Source: Alphaproteobacteria bacterium (GTDB lineage Bacteria; Pseudomonadota; Alphaproteobacteria; UBA8366; Aestuariispiraceae). From it: a stretch of DNA of 18,238 nucleotides. Below are positions 13,493 to 18,238 of this stretch, one piece after another (the first letter of the stretch is position 1; each line of letters begins with the position of its first letter). The DNA lies in assembly GCA_006844765.1 (NCBI GenBank), contig SPJV01000056.1, forward strand, positions 1-18,238. The letters run 5' to 3'. The position numbers were made by a program, and so were the translations under genes. The notes beneath the pieces are model-generated. The model worked only from the letters and a program-made list of their open reading frames with translations. It did no database searches and was not told the origin of the DNA.

Positions 13493-15073
13493 CTAGGCGA
13501 CAGCTTTTCCGCGCCGTTCTTCGGAATGTTCGATCGTCGTCTTCAACAGGCTCGCAAGATGTGGCTTCGGTTTGCAGGTCAGGATGATCTGATAACCAAA
13601 GAGGCGCGGCAAAAGCCGACAAGCCAACCCATTAAGCCATAGCAACATGCGCGAAAATCCGTTGTCGCCAAACGCCAGAGGCCAGGGCACAGGGGCGGCG
13701 CAGACTGAGGTGATTTCAAACCCGCGCTGGGCGAGCAATGCTTTTAGGCTCGCCAATGTCAACAGGCGCTTATGCGTCATATCCAGAATGCCGCGCTTCC
13801 CGTAGTTGAATTGACCGAAAAGCAGCGACAAGCGGGTCAGAATGAACGCAACATTGCCCGTCGACATGATGATATCGACATCGGTGTTTTCCTTGAACGC
13901 CTCCCGCATGCCATCGACGAACTCTTCCGGCTCCGCCAGATGTTCTATGACATCAAGCATGACGACGCTGTCAAAGGCGGCATAGTCGAGCTCGGGCAAC
14001 CCCTCATCCAGGTTGCGGAGGTGAAACTCACTCAACGTGACCCCGTCGGCGAGGGGGAAGAGGTCGACGCCGGTGACCGTGCAGTCTTTCTCTGCCTCCA
14101 GATGGGCGGAAACATAGCCGCCAGCGCATCCAAGATCGAGGACGCGGCTGCCTTTTGCTACGCGATCAACGGCAAGCTGATGCGGGCTGCGAAAGCCGAA
14201 TTTAGGTTTGTAGTGGGTGTTGCCTTCCAAAGTACCCGGTCGGCAATCGAACTTCTTGTCATAGAGTAATTCAACATCCTGAAGACGGGATTTCAGGACC
14301 GTGACAGTGACGTCGCCCGCATATTTCAACCCATTCACATGGCAGATCTCATCCCCGTAGTAAGTTGGGATCGGCAGTTCGGCGATCTTCAGCCCGGCCC
14401 GGAAAAACTGTACGATGATCTCTGTGTCGAAATGGAAGTCGTTGGTGTTCAGGTGATAGGGAACGCGGCTCAGTGCTTTGACCGAATATAACCGGTAGCC
14501 TGAATGGAATTCAGTCAGGTCTGAGCCCAGCACGAAATTCTGGAAACGGGTCAGAACTTTATTTCCGACATACTTGTAATAGGGCATGCCGCCCTTGAGC
14601 GCGTCTCCCGCCTCCATCATGCGGGAGCCGAAGACTGCGTCTGCGTTGCCATCCAAAAGCGGCTGGATCAGGTTTGGCAGTTCTTCTGGCGCATATTGAC
14701 CATCACCATGAACAAGGGCGACAAAATCGAAGCCATTATCAGAGGCGAAGCGGTAGCCGATCTTCTGATTTCCGCCGTAACCCTGATTAACAGGGTTTAC
14801 GAGGACGGTAATTGGAAAGCGGTGGTCCCCGGATTGTTGTGCCGCAATACCGGTTTCAAAGGTTTTGTCGCCGGACGCATCGTCGATCACCAGAACTTCG
14901 ACATCCAGATGCTCTGAGATTGTCTCCGGTATGCGCGAGAGGACCCAGTCCAATGTTGATTCCGCGCGATAGGCGACAATGAAGATCAACAGGCGCTTAC
15001 GACGCTCTTTCTTGGAGGCTTTTGGGGCGGTCGAACGGGCCCGGGGTTTCTTTGCGGGGGCGGTGTCCGCCAT
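13493..15073 (-). CDS. Bifunctional GT2 glycosyltransferase / SAM-dependent methyltransferase
   Basis: A 526-residue two-domain protein. After a basic, Ala/Lys-rich tail, residues 27-270 form a GT2 domain of the dolichyl-phosphate-mannose-synthase-like type: LLIFIVAYRAEST, VLVIDDASGDKT, NQGYGGNQKIGY, the metal-binding HGDGQY (122-127) and DAVFGSR (145-151). From about 300 a class I methyltransferase follows: motif I VLDLGCAGGY (311-320), GVDLFP (335-340), MLDVIEHL (372-379). The likely role is adding a sugar to a lipid carrier or glycan and methylating it, or modifying surface polysaccharide. The protein has no clear membrane helices; one hydrophobic stretch is near 475-500. ATG 15073 has an AAGGA site. 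The rmlC-rmlD neighbourhood supports a surface-glycan role. Substrates are not known. Confidence 0.9.
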   Translation of the reverse strand: MADTAPAKKPRARSTAPKASKKERRKRLLIFIVAYRAESTLDWVLSRIPETISEHLDVEVLVIDDASGDKTFETGIAAQQSGDHRFPITVLVNPVNQGYGGNQKIGYRFASDNGFDFVALVHGDGQYAPEELPNLIQPLLDGNADAVFGSRMMEAGDALKGGMPYYKYVGNKVLTRFQNFVLGSDLTEFHSGYRLYSVKALSRVPYHLNTNDFHFDTEIIVQFFRAGLKIAELPIPTYYGDEICHVNGLKYAGDVTVTVLKSRLQDVELLYDKKFDCRPGTLEGNTHYKPKFGFRSPHQLAVDRVAKGSRVLDLGCAGGYVSAHLEAEKDCTVTGVDLFPLADGVTLSEFHLRNLDEGLPELDYAAFDSVVMLDVIEHLAEPEEFVDGMREAFKENTDVDIIMSTGNVAFILTRLSLLFGQFNYGKRGILDMTHKRLLTLASLKALLAQRGFEITSVCAAPVPWPLAFGDNGFSRMLLWLNGLACRLLPRLFGYQIILTCKPKPHLASLLKTTIEHSEERRGKAVA

Positions 15074-15104
15074 TGCTTATCCTTTCACGGGAGAACGCCG
15101 AAAT

Positions 15105-17027
15105 TCAGCGTAGTTCGATCCCGATATCAGTTACTGTCGCGCATCCCTGTATCAGACCAGCGCGGTCATCGATCGGCGCGTAAACAATGGTGCGTTCACC
15201 ACCGGGCGCCAGCCGAAGGCCATAACCGACCCGAACCGGGCGCGTCAATGATTCAAGCATTCTTTCCATCGGTTCAAAGCGGTGATCTGGCGCATTGAAA
15301 GAGAAAGCGACCAGGCGGCTGGATGACGCATCCATCTCTTGAATGAGTGCTTTTCGTGATGCTGCACCGTTCCGATCCAAAGGAGTCCCCGGACCAATCG
15401 CGCGAAAACTGTCTAGATTAGCGGCAAAGCGTAGTCGTTCCGGGCAGTCGAGATCGGCGCCGCGACTAAGCCAGCTTCGTCCCGATTGATAACCATAAAA
15501 CGCTGTCCCGATGACTAACATCGCTAAGGTGAACGCGATGGCATCACGCATGGCGCCGGTTTTTGATACTGACATAGACTGAGCCATATTCGGCAGTCGA
15601 AGAAGATTCTGCAGCCTTGATACGAGCGGTCCTGTACCGGCTGCGGCAAGCGCGATCAGGAACCCGAATGTCGGTGCCGGGACGCGTGATTCTCCGCCAT
15701 ATAGAAAGGGCTGAGAGGCAAGGATCGCGCCGAAGGAAACTGTCAGCATTGCGGCGGTTCCCCTGTCACCGCGGCGCCATGCGATGATGCTGGCGACAAG
15801 GCCTGTCATGATCAGGAAGTAGCAAAGAAAACGAAGCGGCTTGATTTCGATGGAACGCAGAATCTTGAATTTGAATAAGTAGATCCCGATTTCCCGCACA
15901 GACCCGACCACCGCCGCCAAAGGGTGATCCAGTACAGCACTGACAATGATGTCCGCTTTCCGGGCGCTCATTTCAGCAGAAGGCAATTCTTCCAGACCTG
16001 GGTTGTCGAGATAAATCTGGCGCCAGCGAGTGACAGGAATGACATCCTCCTCAGACCTTTCTCCAAGAGCGAGCTGTCCTTCCACCACGGTTGCATACCA
16101 GGAATCTGCCGCGTTTACGAAGCCACCGGCACTGTCTGGGACGACCTCTCGCGTGATCGAGGAATTTGCCGCGAACAAGCCAATGATAAGAACGATCCCG
16201 GCGGTCGGTATCATAAATGACCGCGGTCTTGAAATGCCCAATCCCCAAATGCTCCACATCAGCAAGGTCGGCAGGATGAAGAGTGCGCCCATCCGCGTCA
16301 GCAGGGCGAGCGTCAGAATTGCGATCCCAATCAGAAACCCTTGCCAATTGCCGAACCTGGTCGCACGTAAGATCAATTGGGTCCCCAGTAAGCCGAGAAG
16401 AAAACCAGGAATCTCTGTCGAGATACCGCCGAGGTGATCTTGCCCATAATCTATTGCCATATAGGCGGCGATGGCGCCGGCAACAGGACCGAAACTGCGC
16501 CAGCAATCGGTGGCGAATAAGGCAATCGCCACGGCGAGCGCTGCGGCAAGGGGCCAGGTTGCGATCCGGACATCCATGTTTCCAAGATCAAGTAGACCGG
16601 CATAGAGAAGATTACTGATTACACGACCGCGCGGGGTCGCAAAATTTCCGTCGACTAGATAGGCGAAAGCCGTGCCTAAGAAATCGTCTGCGTCGCCAGT
16701 TTGGAAGCTTCCCCAGTCTACCCATCGCGTGAACAAGGCATGTTGGTCGAGAAGAGCCATGTAGAGGCCGACAAAGATGCCGATTGTGATGCCTAGAAAG
16801 ACGGGGCCAAGAAAGACAGGGCCGAGCTGGTTTGCGCGCAGTGGCAGGAAACGCATTGAAGCCGCGATCACAAGGCCCGCAACAATCATCGGGACATTCA
16901 ACATATAGAGTGCAGAGGCCCCTAGTACTTGCGCACCGATTAAGGCGGAGAGCACGAAACCACCCAGCGCGGCAATGACGACAGCAACATCAACGCGCGC
17001 GGTGTCTATGGTGCCTTGTGTGCTCAC
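15105..17027 (-). CDS. Polytopic membrane protein, GT-C glycosyltransferase-like
   Basis: A 640-residue integral membrane protein with about 10-12 hydrophobic helices through residue ~540, then a soluble C-terminal domain of about 100 residues. The first helix is near VAVVIAALGGFVLSALIG. A loop with DADDFLGTAFAYLVDGNF after the early helices resembles the acidic first loop of GT-C enzymes that use polyprenyl-phosphate sugars; this assignment is tentative. GTG 17027 overlaps the rmlD stop by four nt (GTGA), so the start is supported by coupling; an ATG 23 codons upstream lies wholly inside rmlD. The order rmlC-rmlD-this gene-GT2/methyltransferase suggests transfer or assembly of a surface glycan. 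An O-antigen ligase or polymerase role is an alternative. Confidence 0.75.
   Translation of the reverse strand: MSTQGTIDTARVDVAVVIAALGGFVLSALIGAQVLGASALYMLNVPMIVAGLVIAASMRFLPLRANQLGPVFLGPVFLGITIGIFVGLYMALLDQHALFTRWVDWGSFQTGDADDFLGTAFAYLVDGNFATPRGRVISNLLYAGLLDLGNMDVRIATWPLAAALAVAIALFATDCWRSFGPVAGAIAAYMAIDYGQDHLGGISTEIPGFLLGLLGTQLILRATRFGNWQGFLIGIAILTLALLTRMGALFILPTLLMWSIWGLGISRPRSFMIPTAGIVLIIGLFAANSSITREVVPDSAGGFVNAADSWYATVVEGQLALGERSEEDVIPVTRWRQIYLDNPGLEELPSAEMSARKADIIVSAVLDHPLAAVVGSVREIGIYLFKFKILRSIEIKPLRFLCYFLIMTGLVASIIAWRRGDRGTAAMLTVSFGAILASQPFLYGGESRVPAPTFGFLIALAAAGTGPLVSRLQNLLRLPNMAQSMSVSKTGAMRDAIAFTLAMLVIGTAFYGYQSGRSWLSRGADLDCPERLRFAANLDSFRAIGPGTPLDRNGAASRKALIQEMDASSSRLVAFSFNAPDHRFEPMERMLESLTRPVRVGYGLRLAPGGERTIVYAPIDDRAGLIQGCATVTDIGIELR
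16795..16824. repeat. 15-bp tandem duplication inside the membrane-protein gene
   Basis: Two adjacent 15-bp units match at 13 of 15 positions and encode LGPVF-LGPVF within a predicted helix. It preserves the reading frame. Confidence 0.7.
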
Positions 17028-17938
17028 AGAACTTGTTCCCTGGCAGTATGAGTATCTGCAAATATGCGGGCTTCCTGCTGAACCAGAACTCGCCAATCCG
17101 GTATAGATTTCCCGAGAAGCATCGAAAGGCGTGTTGTATCAAGGCGGGAATTGGCAGGGCGCGTTGCGGGCGAAGGCCAATCCTTGGTCTCGATCTTGTC
17201 GATCTGTTGGACAGCGAGGGGAAGCCCTGCGGCGCGGACCTGGGCGACGGCTTCTTTAGCGAAACCGTGCCAACTTGTTTCTCCGGATGGGGCGGCGTGG
17301 AGGATCGACATGGCTGGAAACTGAGGGTCTGCGCGCATTTTCGCCAAGAGCTCCATACTTGTTTCCGCCAACCAAGCGGCTGACGTCGGTGCGCCAATCT
17401 GATCGGCGACACAGCGTAGTTCTGCTCTTTCACGGGCGAGCTTCAGGATCGTTGAGAAGAAGCACTTTCCAAGCGCGCTATAGACCCAGCTGGTCCGTAG
17501 GACGGCACCACGGGCACCGCTATCCAATACGGCTTGATCGCCGGCGGCTTTGCTTCGTCCATAGGCGTTCAGCGGGGCGATGTCCGCATCTTCCTGCCAG
17601 GGCGTGCCGCCCGATCCATCATAAACATAATCAGTCGAATAATGGATCAAGAGCGCACCGGACCGTGCTGCCCAATTGGCGAGTGTCTTCGGCGCGTCTG
17701 CATTAACCGCATTGGCAAGGGCAACTTCTTCCTCCGCACGGTCTACCTGAGTATACGCAGCGGCGTTCAATATGATATTGGGGGAAAGCTCCTCAAGGCG
17801 CGTGGAGAGCGCCTGCGGATCGGCCAGATCGACGTCGGATCGGTTCCAAACAATAGTCTTCCAAGAGGGATCGGCTGCCCGTCCTAAAGCACTGCCGAGC
17901 TGGCCGGTACCGCCGGTAATCAGAACGACAGGCTTCAT
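17024..17938 (-). CDS. rfbD: dTDP-4-dehydrorhamnose reductase
   Basis: Also called RmlD. This short-chain-dehydrogenase-type enzyme reduces dTDP-4-dehydro-L-rhamnose to dTDP-L-rhamnose with NAD(P)H, in the cytoplasm. The protein has 304 residues, the usual length. The Rossmann motif is LITGGTGQLGSAL (6-18), followed by IILNAAAYTQVDRAEEE and the catalytic YSTDYVYDG with the Tyr/Lys pair completed by NAYGRSKAAGD; LRTSWVYS and PTSAAWLAE follow. I start it at ATG 17938 (MKPVVLITGG), the position of family N-termini, although the ribosome binding site is weak; ATG 17974 is an in-frame alternative that would overlap rmlC. It lies 13 nt after the rmlC stop and overlaps the next gene by four nt. Confidence 0.94.
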   Translation of the reverse strand: MKPVVLITGGTGQLGSALGRAADPSWKTIVWNRSDVDLADPQALSTRLEELSPNIILNAAAYTQVDRAEEEVALANAVNADAPKTLANWAARSGALLIHYSTDYVYDGSGGTPWQEDADIAPLNAYGRSKAAGDQAVLDSGARGAVLRTSWVYSALGKCFFSTILKLARERAELRCVADQIGAPTSAAWLAETSMELLAKMRADPQFPAMSILHAAPSGETSWHGFAKEAVAQVRAAGLPLAVQQIDKIETKDWPSPATRPANSRLDTTRLSMLLGKSIPDWRVLVQQEARIFADTHTAREQVL

Positions 17939-17951
17939 CACAAAATCCGTA

Positions 17952-18238
17952 TCAGACAGAGTAGTGCGGGAGTTCATTCGACATATCCGCGAGGACTGGT
18001 GCCTCACGGTCTTTGTCATTTACCGGCCCCAGTTCGATTGGCCATGCGATCGCCAGCGCAGGATCGAAGGGATTGACGGTGCGCTCATCAGCAGGCGACC
18101 AGAAGGAAACGCTGCATTTATAGAGCACCAGCGTGTTGTCTTCCAAGGCTTGGTAGCCATGGGCAAAACCGGGGGGAACCCATAACTGCGCGCCGTTTTC
18201 TGCAGAAAGAGAAACGGCAACATGCTGCCCGTATCGAG
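17952..18238 (-). CDS. rfbC: dTDP-4-dehydrorhamnose 3,5-epimerase, partial (5' end beyond window)
   Basis: Also called RmlC. This cupin enzyme epimerises dTDP-4-dehydro-6-deoxyglucose at C3 and C5, the step before RmlD. The window holds the C-terminal 94 or so residues: RYGQHVAVSLS at the edge, then the cupin segment LWVPPGFAHGYQALED, VLYKCSVSFWSPADERTV with the conserved Tyr-Lys, and the typical ending WPIELGPVNDKDREAPVLAD. The frame is open to the right edge, so the start and the catalytic His lie outside. It is followed directly by rmlD. Confidence 0.93.
   Translation of the reverse strand, partial: RYGQHVAVSLSAENGAQLWVPPGFAHGYQALEDNTLVLYKCSVSFWSPADERTVNPFDPALAIAWPIELGPVNDKDREAPVLADMSNELPHYSV

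Noticed and set aside
1..18238. CRISPR array, insertion sequence, rRNA or phage structural genes
   Set aside because: I looked for regularly spaced repeats, transposase motifs and rRNA signatures and found none; the only mobile-type signal is the small guaA element.

Overview
The window is chromosomal DNA from a Gram-negative bacterium, most likely an alphaproteobacterium of the Rhodospirillales type. I infer this from moderately high GC host genes, a ppx/gppA-rlmE pair with a 4-nt overlap, IMP dehydrogenase (guaB) and GMP synthase (guaA) close together, twin-arginine and lipobox export signals, and AGGA-type ribosome binding sites. The species cannot be read from the window.

Layout. (1) 1-3065, minus strand: a Tat-exported flavin amine oxidase, then 4-hydroxyphenylpyruvate dioxygenase (hppD), then a VOC (glyoxalase-fold) protein cut by the window edge. 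This looks like an aromatic amino acid/amine catabolism block. (2) 3238-4791, plus: guaA. (3) 4794-5376: a very small AT-rich insert, flanked by a 23-bp imperfect direct repeat of the last seven codons of guaA. It carries direct-repeat arrays near both ends and one 79-codon ORF for a predicted three-helix membrane protein. I read it as a roughly 583-bp integrative element, or the remnant of one, at the 3' end of guaA. It has no integrase of its own. (4) 5653-5727, minus: tRNA-Gln(CUG). (5) 5951-9772, plus: Ppx/GppA phosphatase, RlmE 23S rRNA methyltransferase with a repetitive KSSGS tail, a lipoprotein, and a class II histone-deacetylase-like amidohydrolase. (6) 9828-10505, minus: an unrecognised protein with a membrane helix at each end, then a 418-bp regulatory gap, then guaB (10924-12429, plus). 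(7) 12439-18238, all minus: a surface-polysaccharide cluster running rmlC (partial), rmlD, a polytopic GT-C-like membrane protein and a GT2-methyltransferase fusion, followed by a solute-binding-domain protein without signal peptide and a DUF1330 protein. The DUF1330 gene converges on guaB.

How the genes fit together. guaB and guaA encode the two steps from IMP to GMP. ppx-rlmE belongs to stress-phosphate metabolism and ribosome maturation. rmlC-rmlD make dTDP-L-rhamnose, which the two downstream glycosyltransferase-type proteins could use in building a cell-surface glycan. The strongest candidate for something undescribed is the minimal guaA-targeted element in region 3. Its boundaries rest on a repeated guaA tail, a sharp drop in GC, and paired repeat arrays inside both ends.
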